A stretch of DNA of 36,409 bases from Caulobacteraceae bacterium (GCA_025352165.1 JANXTX010000213.1:1-36409), one strand, 5' to 3'. Positions 22,386-31,188 are shown, numbered from the stretch's first letter. The notes: a model not told the origin generated them from the letters alone. Made by a program: numbers and translations.

Positions 22386-24034
22386 CGCAGGGCTTCGCAC
22401 CCTCGACATCTTCATCGGTCGCGGTTTCAGCGGGTTCGCCGCATGGAACCCGACTGGTTCATATTGTCGATGATGACGAGAGCGTTCGCGAGTCCGCATC
22501 TATCCTGCTAGAGAGCGCTGGCTATGAAGTAGTCACCCACGAATCGGGGGTGGCGTTCCTGAATGCCCTGGATCACCTCGCCCCGGGATGCATAATTCTC
22601 GACATACATATGCCTGTACTGACCGGTCTGCAGGTGCAGGAGGAACTGGTCGGGCGAGGCATCGGATGGCCCGTGATTGTGCTTACAGGGCAGGGTGACG
22701 TCGGCATAGCCGTTCAGGCGATGAAGAACGGCGCATTTGAATATATGGAGAAGCCTTACAAGAACGAGGCATTACTCCAGACATTGCATGATGCCTGGGA
22801 CCGGGCGAGCCGAATGGTGGTGATGGATACCGGGTTCCGTGAGGCCGCTGATATGGCCGACGTTTCCAGCCCGGTCGCGCGCACGGTCTGCGTCGCCTAC
22901 ATGGAAGGTGCGATCGGGCCGGCGGAACGAGTTCGCTCTATCTCGGCTCTGTTCCCGCAGGTGGAGTTCGTAAGTCTGGGCCCGGTATGGCCTAGCCGAC
23001 CGATTCCCGGTCTGGGGGCGATGATTGTCTCTGCCGATGCGCGCGACTCCGAGGCGGTTCTGCGGCGGCTCGCCACCCAGCCGCAAGGTCCACCGTTGAT
23101 CATCGCGCTTGAGAACGCGGATGTCGCGACGACCCGCCAGCTGATCCGGGCAGGCGTAATGGACGTTCTTCCCGCGCCCGTCAGCGAGGCTGCCCTGGCC
23201 CTGAGCCTGGAGAGACTGCTGGGGTCCGGGCTGCCGGTGCATTCCCCGCGATCATCCGGCTCCGTGGTCGCCCTGCTTGGCACCGGGGGAGGGTCTGGTG
23301 CCACGGCGCTGGGGGTCCAGCTCGCGTCCATCCTCGCCCGCCGGACCGGAGTTGAAGGAGAAGTCTGTTTTGCCGACCTCGACATCCAGTTCGGATTGGC
23401 GGCGCTCTATTTCGACCTCACGGACACCATCAGCCTCAATGATATTCTGGCGACTGGTGGTCTGCTGGAGGACGCACCACTCCACACCGCTCTTGGACGG
23501 GCCCGCAGTGGTGTTCGCGTTCTTGGCGCGCCGCGTGATCTCACGCCGCTGGACACGATAAGCACGCAGGACATCGAACACCTTGTCACTGCCATGCGGC
23601 GACATTTCCGGGTCACCATTCTCGATCTGCCGACGGTCTGGACTGCATGGACGTATCGCGCATTGCAACTCAGCGATCGCATCATCGCCATCGGCGACCT
23701 TTCGGTTCCGCGCATAAATCTGTTGAAGCGTCAGTTGAGACTTTTGGAATTGCAGCAACTCAACACTATTCCAACGACACTAGTCTGCAATCGTGTGACA
23801 CCGGAAAAGCTGTCCGTTGTATCGATAAAGTCGGCTGAGAAAGCATTGGGGCGTGATTTCGATGTGGTCATGCCCAAGGATGACAAGCTGATGCTGGCTG
23901 CAATCGCCCAGGGGTGCGAGCTGAGCGATGTGCAAAAAGGATCGAAGCTTGAGAAGGAAATCGGCAAGCTCGCCGACATCATTGAACCCAGCACGGTCGC
24001 GCCCGCGCCCGTTCGTCGGAGATTGTGGCCATGA
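22382..24034 (+). CDS. cpaE: CpaE/TadZ pilus-localisation protein with an extra N-terminal FixJ-type receiver
   Basis: This 550-residue protein has three parts. Residues 24-140 form a full receiver with Asp30-32, phosphoacceptor Asp74 (IILDIHMP), Thr102 and Lys124, about 79% identical to the receiver of the FixJ-like protein at 17778. Residues about 165-285 are the usual CpaE atypical receiver. Residues about 290-540 are the MinD/ParA-like ATPase domain with CFADLDIQFGLAAL and FRVTILDLPTVW. The P-loop reads GTGGGSGATAL and lacks the signature lysines. CpaE/TadZ marks where the pilus is built. Normal CpaE lacks the first receiver, so its position may respond to phosphorylation. GTG 22382 overlaps the stop of the lipoprotein gene, and the stop overlaps cpaF (ATGA). 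Confidence 0.93.
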   Translation: MTQGFAPSTSSSVAVSAGSPHGTRLVHIVDDDESVRESASILLESAGYEVVTHESGVAFLNALDHLAPGCIILDIHMPVLTGLQVQEELVGRGIGWPVIVLTGQGDVGIAVQAMKNGAFEYMEKPYKNEALLQTLHDAWDRASRMVVMDTGFREAADMADVSSPVARTVCVAYMEGAIGPAERVRSISALFPQVEFVSLGPVWPSRPIPGLGAMIVSADARDSEAVLRRLATQPQGPPLIIALENADVATTRQLIRAGVMDVLPAPVSEAALALSLERLLGSGLPVHSPRSSGSVVALLGTGGGSGATALGVQLASILARRTGVEGEVCFADLDIQFGLAALYFDLTDTISLNDILATGGLLEDAPLHTALGRARSGVRVLGAPRDLTPLDTISTQDIEHLVTAMRRHFRVTILDLPTVWTAWTYRALQLSDRIIAIGDLSVPRINLLKRQLRLLELQQLNTIPTTLVCNRVTPEKLSVVSIKSAEKALGRDFDVVMPKDDKLMLAAIAQGCELSDVQKGSKLEKEIGKLADIIEPSTVAPAPVRRRLWP

Positions 24035-25368
24035 GTAGTCTGTGGTCCGAAAACTCGCCAGCGCCTGGGGTGGCGCGGGCCAGCAATGCGCCGATCGAAG
24101 GGTCTACGGCGCTCAAGTCGCGTTTGCACGCACGGCTTCTCGACATTCTCAATCTTTCCCTGCTCGACCGCACGCCCCGTGACAGCCTGCGCCTGGAAAT
24201 CAGGGGCGCTGTCGTTCAACTGCTCACTGAAGAAAAGCGTCTGCTTTCACCATTTCAGACCGATCGCCTTGTCGATGAACTGCTTGACGAGATCCTTGGA
24301 CTGGGGCCGCTGGAACCCCTGCTGAAGGACGAAACGGTCAACGACATCCTCATCAATACACACGATACAATCTACGTCGAACGTGGCGGCCGACTTGAGA
24401 TTACCGACGTCAAATTCCAAGACACGCGCCATCTTGTGCGAATTATCAACAAGATCGTTTCACAGGTCGGGCGGCGCGTAGACGAATCCTCGCCGATGGT
24501 TGATGCCCGTCTTGCTGACGGATCGCGCATCAATGCGATTATTCCACCATTGGCGGTTGACGGGCCGCTGGTGTCTATCCGGAAATTCTCCCGTAGCCCC
24601 ATCAGCATGGAAAAGCTGGTGAGTTTCGGAAGTCTAACGCCGGATATGGCGCTGGTCCTGTCCGCCATTGTGCAGGCGCGCCGCAATGTGCTGATTTCGG
24701 GAGGCACCGGATCAGGGAAGACCACGCTGCTGAACGCCCTTTCGGCGTTTATCAACGAGCGTGAGCGGATCATCACCATTGAGGATTCCGCGGAACTGCA
24801 ATTGCAGCAGCCGCATGTCGGCCGCCTTGAAACCAGGCCGCCGAATCTCGAGAACAAGGGTGAAATTTCGCAGCGCGATCTCGTCCGCAACTCCCTGCGG
24901 ATGCGTCCGGACCGTATTATTCTGGGCGAGATTCGATCGGGTGAAGCATTCGACATGCTGCAAGCGATGAACACCGGCCACGACGGCTCGATGACCACGG
25001 TACACGCCAATGCGCCCCGCGACGCGGTTACCCGCGTTGAGCAGATGATCGGCATGGCTGGTTTCGAGATCTCGCCGCGGTCAGTGCGCCAGCAGATCGC
25101 GTCGGCGATCCATGTTATTGTCCAGGCCGAGAGGATGGAGGACGGCAAGCGTCGGGTTACATCCATTACTGAAATCGCCGGTATGGAGGAGGACGTCGTT
25201 ACCATGCAGGAAATATTCCGGTTCCGTCGCCGCGGACTTGGACCGGACGGCGCTATCCTGGGGGACTATGAAGCGACGGGCGTGCGACCCAAATTCGCGG
25301 AGGTCCTCAAAGGGCGCGGAATCGAGCTAAACCCACAACTCTTTGCACCGAGCCGAAGGACGTTCTGA
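24031..25368 (+). CDS. cpaF: Tad secretion ATPase CpaF (TadA)
   Basis: This 445-residue protein is a full-length type II/IV secretion ATPase of the CpaF/TadA branch. It has ILGLGPLEPLLKDETVNDIL near the N-terminal domain, Walker A GGTGSGKTT (about 223-231), the acidic box IITIEDSAELQL, Walker B RPDRIILGEIR and the His box GHDGSMTTVHAN. It powers pilus assembly (and retraction where known) from the cytoplasmic side together with TadB and TadC. ATG 24031 overlaps the cpaE stop by 4 nt; the in-frame GTG at 24025 is less likely. All catalytic residues I can check are present. Confidence 0.97.
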   Translation: MSSLWSENSPAPGVARASNAPIEGSTALKSRLHARLLDILNLSLLDRTPRDSLRLEIRGAVVQLLTEEKRLLSPFQTDRLVDELLDEILGLGPLEPLLKDETVNDILINTHDTIYVERGGRLEITDVKFQDTRHLVRIINKIVSQVGRRVDESSPMVDARLADGSRINAIIPPLAVDGPLVSIRKFSRSPISMEKLVSFGSLTPDMALVLSAIVQARRNVLISGGTGSGKTTLLNALSAFINERERIITIEDSAELQLQQPHVGRLETRPPNLENKGEISQRDLVRNSLRMRPDRIILGEIRSGEAFDMLQAMNTGHDGSMTTVHANAPRDAVTRVEQMIGMAGFEISPRSVRQQIASAIHVIVQAERMEDGKRRVTSITEIAGMEEDVVTMQEIFRFRRRGLGPDGAILGDYEATGVRPKFAEVLKGRGIELNPQLFAPSRRTF

Positions 25369-25375
25369 CACGGCC

Positions 25376-26365
25376 ATGAGCCAGATGAACCCGATCATCT
25401 ACATTGTGGCCTTTGTTGCGGTCGTGATGTTCGTGCAGGCGTTGGTGTCCGTGGTGATGAACTCGGGCGATAGGGCCCGACGCGTCAATCGACGGCTGAC
25501 TCTGCTTGAAGGAGGCGCCACTCAGGAGAAGGCCTACGAGTCGCTTCTACGTCGACCACCCAAGGACGCGCTGGGCGTCGCGGCGCCGGGCCTTCACAAT
25601 CACCTGTCGTTGCGGTTCCGTCAGGCGGGGCTGACAATAACGCCGCTGCAGTTTGGTATTTTTCTCGCCGCGGCGGCGGTGGCCCTCGGCGCCGGCGCCA
25701 TCCTCCTCATGAGTACCTTTGGGCAGGCCCGCAATCTCACCAACGTGATTGTTTCGTTCGTGGGCGCCACCGGCCTGGCGATTACAGGTGGCGCGCTCAG
25801 TATCGGCTACCTGCGAAACAGGAGGCTGAAAAAGCTTGAGGAGCAACTTCCGGAGGCCCTTGATGTCGTCATACGGGCCGTTCGCGCGGGGCACCCGTTG
25901 ATCATGGCGATCAAGCTGGCGTCAGAAGAAATGAGCGACCCGATCGGCTCTGAGTTTGGCTTCATCGTCGACGAGACAACCTATGGTCTGGAGTTCCGTG
26001 ATTCCCTGGTCAATTTCGCCCATCGCACAGGATCGGAATATGTACATTTCTTCGCTGTAAGTGTGGCGATTCAATCGGAAACTGGCGGCAATCTGGCTGA
26101 AGTCTTGAGCAATCTAGCGACTGTGATCCGCAATCAGCAGACATTGCACCTACGCGTCAGGGCCCTGACTTCCGAAGGAAAAATGTCCGCTCAGGTGCTC
26201 AGTGCGCTGCCGATTATTCTCGTGTCGTTTATCATGGTTACGCAGCCCAGTTTTTATTCAAGTAAATTTGCGGAACCCATCTTCTGGCCTGTGGTCGGCG
26301 CCATTGTAACGTTGTATTTTATTGGTCAATTTATCATTAACCGCATGGTAAATTTCAGGTATTGA
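25376..26365 (+). CDS. tadB: Tad inner-membrane platform protein TadB
   Basis: This 329-residue protein has an N-terminal helix, two central helices (FGIFLAAAAVALGAGAILLM and the next one), a cytosolic T2SSF domain with LEEQLPEALDVVIRAVRAGHPL and ETGGNLAEVL, and two C-terminal helices. This is the TadB type of the GspF-like platform. It pairs with TadC and couples CpaF to the pilin. ATG 25376 lies 7 nt after the cpaF stop. A longer frame from 25343 runs back into cpaF and adds a non-membrane sequence, so it was not used. The gene is 16 nt from the tadC start chosen here. Confidence 0.95.
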   Translation: MSQMNPIIYIVAFVAVVMFVQALVSVVMNSGDRARRVNRRLTLLEGGATQEKAYESLLRRPPKDALGVAAPGLHNHLSLRFRQAGLTITPLQFGIFLAAAAVALGAGAILLMSTFGQARNLTNVIVSFVGATGLAITGGALSIGYLRNRRLKKLEEQLPEALDVVIRAVRAGHPLIMAIKLASEEMSDPIGSEFGFIVDETTYGLEFRDSLVNFAHRTGSEYVHFFAVSVAIQSETGGNLAEVLSNLATVIRNQQTLHLRVRALTSEGKMSAQVLSALPIILVSFIMVTQPSFYSSKFAEPIFWPVVGAIVTLYFIGQFIINRMVNFRY

Positions 26366-26381
26366 TATGGGAGGGCAGGGC

Positions 26382-27323
26382 ATGGATCTAAATATAGTCA
26401 TTGATATTTTGGTGTTCGCCGCCGTCGTTCTCTGTGTCATGCTTGTCGAACGTCGGATGGGCGCCGGTCTGGCGATCCGGCGACGGCTCAAGGACGATTC
26501 CGCCACCGACAACGGCCCTAAGGGAAAGCCGGCGCCGCGAGGCTCTATCGTGCGCACGCAGAATCCGCGCAATCCAATTCTGGCCTGGGTACAGCGGTCG
26601 ACTTTGCAGGACCCCGAGGAACGGAGCAAGCTGCGGCGCGACCTCGACCAGGCCGGCTTTGAGGCCCAGGCTGCTCCGGCTATATACGTAATGCTGCGCT
26701 TCACTTTGGCGGTATTGCTGCCGATTGGCTTTCTTTTGGGCCAACACTTTTTGGCCGCGCCGATCACAGGGACAAAGCTGATCATCTTTACGGTCGTGCT
26801 TTGTATCGTCGGATTGATCACGCCACGCGCCATCCTCGACAACCGAGCCGGCTCGAGGCGCGCGCAGCTTGAAAACGAATTTCCGGACGTCCTCGATTTG
26901 ATGGTGGTGTGCGTGGAATCGGGACTCGGCCTTGAGGGCGCCGTGTTACGGGTAGGGCAGGAAACCGTTCGATCGCACGCGACCGTAGCGCGGGAGTTTT
27001 TGCAGGTCTCACAGGAACTACGCGCCGGGAGAACACGCGCGGAAGCGTTGCGCAATATGGGTGAACGCACGCAGGTGGATCGCATTAGGGCGTTTGTCGC
27101 GCTGCTCGTCCAGACCGACACGCTGGGAGGCTCCATAGCGCAAAGCCTGCGGACATATTCGGCTGAGATGCGGAACCATCGGATGCTGCGCGCGGAAGAA
27201 AAGGCGATGAGACTGCCCGTGTTGATGACCGTGCCGCTGGTCGTGTGCATCCTTCCGGTCATCATCACAGCGGTTATGTTGCCGCCAGTGATTGACGCCA
27301 TGCATGCGTTCGCGCCCAAATGA
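26382..27323 (+). CDS. tadC: Tad inner-membrane platform protein TadC
   Basis: This 313-residue protein has a T2SSF domain with LENEFPDVLDLMVVCVESGLGLEGA and ALLVQTDTLGGSIAQSLRTYS, flanked by membrane helices in the TadC order. It forms the inner-membrane platform with TadB. The start is set at ATG 26382 because GGGAGGGCAGGGC just before it gives a strong binding site. ATG 26367, two bases after the TadB stop, is in frame and would add five residues, but it has a weaker site. The stop overlaps the next start by 4 nt. Confidence 0.94.
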   Translation: MDLNIVIDILVFAAVVLCVMLVERRMGAGLAIRRRLKDDSATDNGPKGKPAPRGSIVRTQNPRNPILAWVQRSTLQDPEERSKLRRDLDQAGFEAQAAPAIYVMLRFTLAVLLPIGFLLGQHFLAAPITGTKLIIFTVVLCIVGLITPRAILDNRAGSRRAQLENEFPDVLDLMVVCVESGLGLEGAVLRVGQETVRSHATVAREFLQVSQELRAGRTRAEALRNMGERTQVDRIRAFVALLVQTDTLGGSIAQSLRTYSAEMRNHRMLRAEEKAMRLPVLMTVPLVVCILPVIITAVMLPPVIDAMHAFAPK

Positions 27324-28213
27324 GACCGGTGCGGCTCAATCACGTCAGAATTGTAGTCCTTACCGGGGCCATGATCGGCATGGCCGGTTGCGCGGTGTTG
27401 AGGCCGTTGAGCCACCTTGCGATGAACTCCTTGTCGCAGATGGTGAAGATAAGACCGATACCGGCCAACTTTGCGCCCGTCAGCCCGACGGCCGTGGTCG
27501 ATAGACTGTATGCCCAGGCGGTGACCGCCCTCAATAAAAGGGACTACGCGGTAGCGTTGGCGGCCCTTCAGCTTGGCCGTGATGCGCGCGGCAATGACCC
27601 TCGTGTCCTCAATGCCCTCGGTGTCGTCTATGACAAGCTAGGACGTTTCGACCTGAGCAGCCGCTACTATGATCTGGCGGAGAAGGCGGACCCCGGTTCG
27701 AAAGTCGTCGCCGCCAATAGGCGTTACTCTCAGCAACTCCAGCAAGGTGGAGTGATTGAAGTGGCCTCTGTGGTTGAGGCCTCCACACCCGCGACGCCCG
27801 CGGTCGTGTCACTCGATCCTGCCTCACTGGTCGATCGTCTGTATTCCAGCGCTGTCCGAGCCTTGCAGCAACGCGATTTCCGCACCGCGCTTGTTGCCCT
27901 TAACTCTGCCCAGTCAGCGCGGCCCGGAGACGCCCGCGTCCTCAATGCCCTCGGCGTCGTCAATGCTGAACTGGGTCGGTTCGAGGTGAGTGCACATTTC
28001 TATGATCTTGCTGAAAAAGCCGACCCGGGGTCCAAGGTGGTCGAAACAAATCGCCGCTTTTCAGACTATCTTCAGCGGACGCGAGTTTCGGTCGGCGATA
28101 TCGCCACCCCGGTGGTGGTCGATACTTCCGCGCGGGGAACTTCGGATCGAGTCAGGCCTGTAAAGTCGACGGCGCAAGCCTCTGGTCAGAAGCAAGAAGG
28201 AACCCCCGCATGA
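27320..28213 (+). CDS. Lipoprotein with duplicated TPR modules (TadD-like)
   Basis: This 297-residue protein has a signal with lipobox MAGC (Cys near 24) and two copies of a module of about 85 residues, each starting VDRLY and containing RVLNALGVV, LGRF and YDLAEKADPGSKVV. These are TPR-type helical hairpins. The copies are close enough to be a recent internal duplication. TadD is a TPR lipoprotein of the Tad system needed for secretin or pilus assembly, and this is the first of two such proteins here. ATG 27320 overlaps the tadC stop and its own stop overlaps the next start, so translation is probably coupled. It acts in the periplasm, anchored to a membrane. Confidence 0.85.
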   Translation: MRPVRLNHVRIVVLTGAMIGMAGCAVLRPLSHLAMNSLSQMVKIRPIPANFAPVSPTAVVDRLYAQAVTALNKRDYAVALAALQLGRDARGNDPRVLNALGVVYDKLGRFDLSSRYYDLAEKADPGSKVVAANRRYSQQLQQGGVIEVASVVEASTPATPAVVSLDPASLVDRLYSSAVRALQQRDFRTALVALNSAQSARPGDARVLNALGVVNAELGRFEVSAHFYDLAEKADPGSKVVETNRRFSDYLQRTRVSVGDIATPVVVDTSARGTSDRVRPVKSTAQASGQKQEGTPA

Positions 28214-29163
28214 TTGGTCTGACCATGCCGAGGTCCAATCTCGCCGTCCCGCCGCTTGCGGCGTTGATGGCGGTGGTGCTTGGTATCGTGACGCCTGAGG
28301 TTGGATCAGGGAGAGGCCTGTTCGGCCACGGGCCCGCCGCGGCTTCTGCAACGACATCTGCCGGCAAGAATACCGAGACCGTGGCGCCGCAGGTTCGCCA
28401 GGCACTCGACGAGCGCCGGTTTGTCGACGCGGGAAATATGCTTGATGCGGCGGTGGCGGCCGGCGCCAGGTCGCCGGAACTGGATTTGCTCAGCGGCGAA
28501 CTGATGTTGGCCAAAGGCAACTTTAAGGACGCGCTACAGATATTGCAGCCCGTTGAATCCGTGCCCTCACTCAGGGCAGCCGCCTTGGAGGGGGAGGGGC
28601 TCGCTTATTCCATGCTCGGCAGGTCCGAAGACGCTATGGCCCATCTGAAACAGGCCATTGCTCTCGACAAATCTCTCTGGCGTGCATGGAACTGCCTCGG
28701 ACGCGAGTACGACCTTCGTCGTGACTGGCCGAAGGCTACCCAGGCCTATGGCGCGGCAATGGTTGCGCCGGGCGCAAACGTTGCAATCGTCCTCAATAAC
28801 CGCGGATATTCAAAACTCCTGCAGCGATTGACCACGGACGCGGCCGCGGATTTCGTGGCGGCTCTGGACAAGGACCCGTCGCTTGCCGCGGCTCGTACGA
28901 ACCTGCGCCTGACACTGGCGTTGGAAGGCCACTATGCTCGCGCGACCGCGGTTGGTCCGGCGGACGACCGCGCGGCGGTGCTGAATAACGTTGGGCTGAC
29001 CGCGGCTCTGCGTGGCGACTATCTACAGGCGGACACAATGCTCAATCAGGCGATCGCCGCGAGGGGGCAATACTATTCCAAGGCGTCGGAGAACCTTCAG
29101 TTGTCACGTGATCTGGCGACTCGCCGGGAAGACACGCCGGGCATCGCCGATGAACCTCACTGA
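28210..29163 (+). CDS. TPR-repeat protein (TadD-like)
   Basis: This 317-residue protein has an N-terminal hydrophobic segment (LAVPPLAALMAVVLGIVTP) acting as signal or anchor, then about five TPR-like helical repeats: EGEGLAYSMLGRSEDAMAHL, AWNCLGREYDLRRDWPKAT, VLNNRGYSKLLQ and VLNNVGLTAALRGDYLQADT. There is no clear lipobox, unlike the gene before it. It would act in the periplasm as an assembly scaffold for the pilus. ATG 28210 overlaps the previous stop, and the prepilin peptidase gene starts inside its last 14 nt. Two TPR proteins in tandem instead of one TadD is common in alphaproteobacterial Tad loci. Confidence 0.85.
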   Translation: MIGLTMPRSNLAVPPLAALMAVVLGIVTPEVGSGRGLFGHGPAAASATTSAGKNTETVAPQVRQALDERRFVDAGNMLDAAVAAGARSPELDLLSGELMLAKGNFKDALQILQPVESVPSLRAAALEGEGLAYSMLGRSEDAMAHLKQAIALDKSLWRAWNCLGREYDLRRDWPKATQAYGAAMVAPGANVAIVLNNRGYSKLLQRLTTDAAADFVAALDKDPSLAAARTNLRLTLALEGHYARATAVGPADDRAAVLNNVGLTAALRGDYLQADTMLNQAIAARGQYYSKASENLQLSRDLATRREDTPGIADEPH

Positions 29164-29656
29164 GATCGGCCGCGACGGTGTGGCCGCACTGCTGACGGGC
29201 GTGCTTGCCTGGGCCGCGGCGAGCGATATCCGCACACGTAAAATACCGAATCCGAGCGTTCTGGCCGTCGGCGGCTTATTTGTCGGTTGGACCGCCTTGA
29301 TCGGATTCGCGGGATTGCCGCAGGCATTGATAGCCGCCGCGATTGCGTTTGTGGTGAGTTTCGCCCTTTACAATCTGAAGATTGTCGGCGCTGGCGACTC
29401 CAAGTTGTTCGCCGCCGTGGCGCTGTTCGCCGGATTGGACCGTCTTGCCCAACTGACCTTGCTAACCGGCATCGTAGGCGGACTTATCGCGCTTTTCATC
29501 ATGGTAACGCGTCCCCGACGCGCGCTCGTCATGTTGACGATGCGGGGGAAGGGCGACTTCGGCGATGGTATACCATACGGAGTAGCGATTGCAGCCGCCG
29601 CGATCGTTGTGGTCTGGACTGACCTCTACTTCCCCCAACTGCTGAGCCTACCATGA
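29150..29656 (+). CDS. cpaA: Tad prepilin peptidase CpaA (TadV)
   Basis: This 168-residue inner-membrane protein has the two catalytic aspartates of aspartic prepilin peptidases: one in SDIRTRKIPN after the first helix, the other in the GAGDSKLFAA motif (GxGD) after the fourth. It lacks the N-terminal methylase domain of PilD, as Tad peptidases do. It cleaves the Flp prepilin and the TadE/G pseudopilins. ATG 29150 is used; it overlaps the TPR gene end by 14 nt. The stop overlaps the methyltransferase start by 4 nt. It lies far from the pilin gene, not next to it as in Caulobacter. Confidence 0.95.
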   Translation: MNLTEIGRDGVAALLTGVLAWAAASDIRTRKIPNPSVLAVGGLFVGWTALIGFAGLPQALIAAAIAFVVSFALYNLKIVGAGDSKLFAAVALFAGLDRLAQLTLLTGIVGGLIALFIMVTRPRRALVMLTMRGKGDFGDGIPYGVAIAAAAIVVVWTDLYFPQLLSLP

Positions 29657-30339
29657 CCCGCGAACTTGATGCCCGTAGTGAGGCTTCTCTGAAGTGGGTA
29701 ATCGACATCGGCGAACGGGCCTTTTCGGTGATCCTGTTCGCTTCGTTTGTGGCGCGCCTTTCCCCTTCGCTGATGCTGAAGCCGATAAACGGCCTAGCTG
29801 TAATTTCGGAAGGGTTGGTGGTGTTCTTCATGGTGGTTCGTCGGCACACCAGCGACGTGACAACCAGGCCGTTTGATTGGATTGTGGCGTTCGTCGGCAC
29901 CACCGCGCCAATGTTGGTGGGCCCGAGTGATCATGCGCTGGCCGCGCCCGCGGTATGTGCCACGCTGATGTTGACCGGCCTGCTCCTGGGGATATGGGGA
30001 AAGCTTATTTTGAGGCGTAGTTTCGGATTGGCCGCCGCGAACCGTGGTGTTGTCAATTCAGGACCGTACAGTTTCGTCCGCCACCCGATCTATGCGGGAT
30101 ATCTATTTGTTTATCTTGGTTTTTTCTTACTAAATCCCGGGGGCGGCCTATCGGTGCGCGTCCCTGATTTTTCCGGTGGCTGGGCCACATTTCTGGCCCC
30201 GAACCTTGTGATCTACCTGACCGCGGTTGTGGCGATGGTCTTGCGTGTGCTGGCCGAGGAGAAAGTGCTGTCGCAAGATCCCGCCTACTCCGTTTTCATG
30301 GCGCGTGTGCGATACCGACTGGCGCCGGGCCTGTTTTGA
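29653..30339 (+). CDS. ICMT/PEMT-family membrane methyltransferase
   Basis: This 228-residue protein has about five membrane helices. Its C-terminal half has GPYSFVRHPIYAGYL and then the EEKVL...Y..F..RVRYRLAPGLF pattern that marks isoprenylcysteine carboxyl methyltransferase-like and phospholipid methyltransferase-like enzymes, which use S-adenosylmethionine. The true substrate in bacteria is usually unknown (lipid, quinone or protein). ATG 29653 overlaps the cpaA stop, so it is translated with the prepilin peptidase. As cpaA lacks the methylase domain of PilD, a link to pilin modification is tempting but unproven. It could equally modify a lipid. Confidence 0.85.
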   Translation: MTRELDARSEASLKWVIDIGERAFSVILFASFVARLSPSLMLKPINGLAVISEGLVVFFMVVRRHTSDVTTRPFDWIVAFVGTTAPMLVGPSDHALAAPAVCATLMLTGLLLGIWGKLILRRSFGLAAANRGVVNSGPYSFVRHPIYAGYLFVYLGFFLLNPGGGLSVRVPDFSGGWATFLAPNLVIYLTAVVAMVLRVLAEEKVLSQDPAYSVFMARVRYRLAPGLF

Positions 30340-30372
30340 AATGATCGCCCTCGACAGCCCGGAGCGTTTGAG

Positions 30373-31188
30373 ATGAGCGACTATTCCGGCTATGTGCTGA
30401 TGGCGAGCGTGATCGTCGGCCTGTTTTGCGTCGAGCGCCTCCGTCCTGCGTCAACTGACCGGAATGGTGAGTGGCTTAACAACGGCGCCGCCTGGGTGTT
30501 TACGGCCGCCTCGCACACGATTCTGATTGGATCGCTCGCGGCATCCGAGACTGCCGCCATCAATGCGTTGGGCGGCGGATTGATCGATCTTCGGGCTCTT
30601 CCGCTGGGCGGCGGTGCGTTGATCTACCTACTGGCGATGGATCTGGGGGAATACCTGTTCCATCGTGCCCAACACGCAATCCCTGCGTTGTGGGCGATGC
30701 ATTCTTTACATCACAGTGATCGGTCGATGAATGTGGCGACGACCCAGCGCCATTTCTGGCTGGAACCGGCGATCAAGTCGTTGACAATCTGGCTGGTTGT
30801 CGCGGTCGCGTTTCATGCCAATGGAACTATTCTGGGCATCTACGTTCTGTTTTCATTCGGACATTTTCTGACACATTCAAATATTCGATTGGGCTTCGGC
30901 GCATTCTCCTGGATGTTCAATTCTCCACAGTACCATCGGTTGCGCCATTCAGTGCAGCCTGAACATCACAATGCGAATTTCGCCGCGCTGCTGCCGATAT
31001 TCGACGTCATCAGCGGCGCCTATCACCGACCACGACCGGGCGAGTTTCCCGCCACGGGCCTCGAGGACGCCCCTCGATCTCCAATTGAAGTGTTGCTCTG
31101 GCCCGTTCGCGGGCTGTTGCGTCGAAGAACGGGCGCCAGCCATTCCGGACCATCCGCGTCTGTCTCTATTCCCGCCGGCGAGGCCTGA
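30373..31188 (+). CDS. Fatty acid hydroxylase / sterol desaturase family membrane protein
   Basis: This 271-residue protein has four or five membrane helices and the three His boxes of the family: HRAQH (97-101), HSLHH (110-114) and HRLRH...EHH (188-199). These bind the di-iron centre used to hydroxylate or desaturate lipid chains. The substrate cannot be told; hopanoids, carotenoids, ornithine lipids or fatty acids are all known for relatives. It starts 33 nt after the methyltransferase gene with CCGGAG upstream. It is the last gene of the Tad plus-strand run and may be only a read-through neighbour. Its stop lies in a palindrome shared with the convergent ptsN gene. Confidence 0.88.
   Translation: MSDYSGYVLMASVIVGLFCVERLRPASTDRNGEWLNNGAAWVFTAASHTILIGSLAASETAAINALGGGLIDLRALPLGGGALIYLLAMDLGEYLFHRAQHAIPALWAMHSLHHSDRSMNVATTQRHFWLEPAIKSLTIWLVVAVAFHANGTILGIYVLFSFGHFLTHSNIRLGFGAFSWMFNSPQYHRLRHSVQPEHHNANFAALLPIFDVISGAYHRPRPGEFPATGLEDAPRSPIEVLLWPVRGLLRRRTGASHSGPSASVSIPAGEA

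Noticed and set aside
24372-25205. Minus-strand frame of 277 codons
   Set aside because: It is antisense to the CpaF ATPase domain, with low-complexity composition.
26258-27415. Minus-strand frame of 385 codons
   Set aside because: It is antisense to tadC, rich in Ser/Arg/Thr, and has no domain or start signal.
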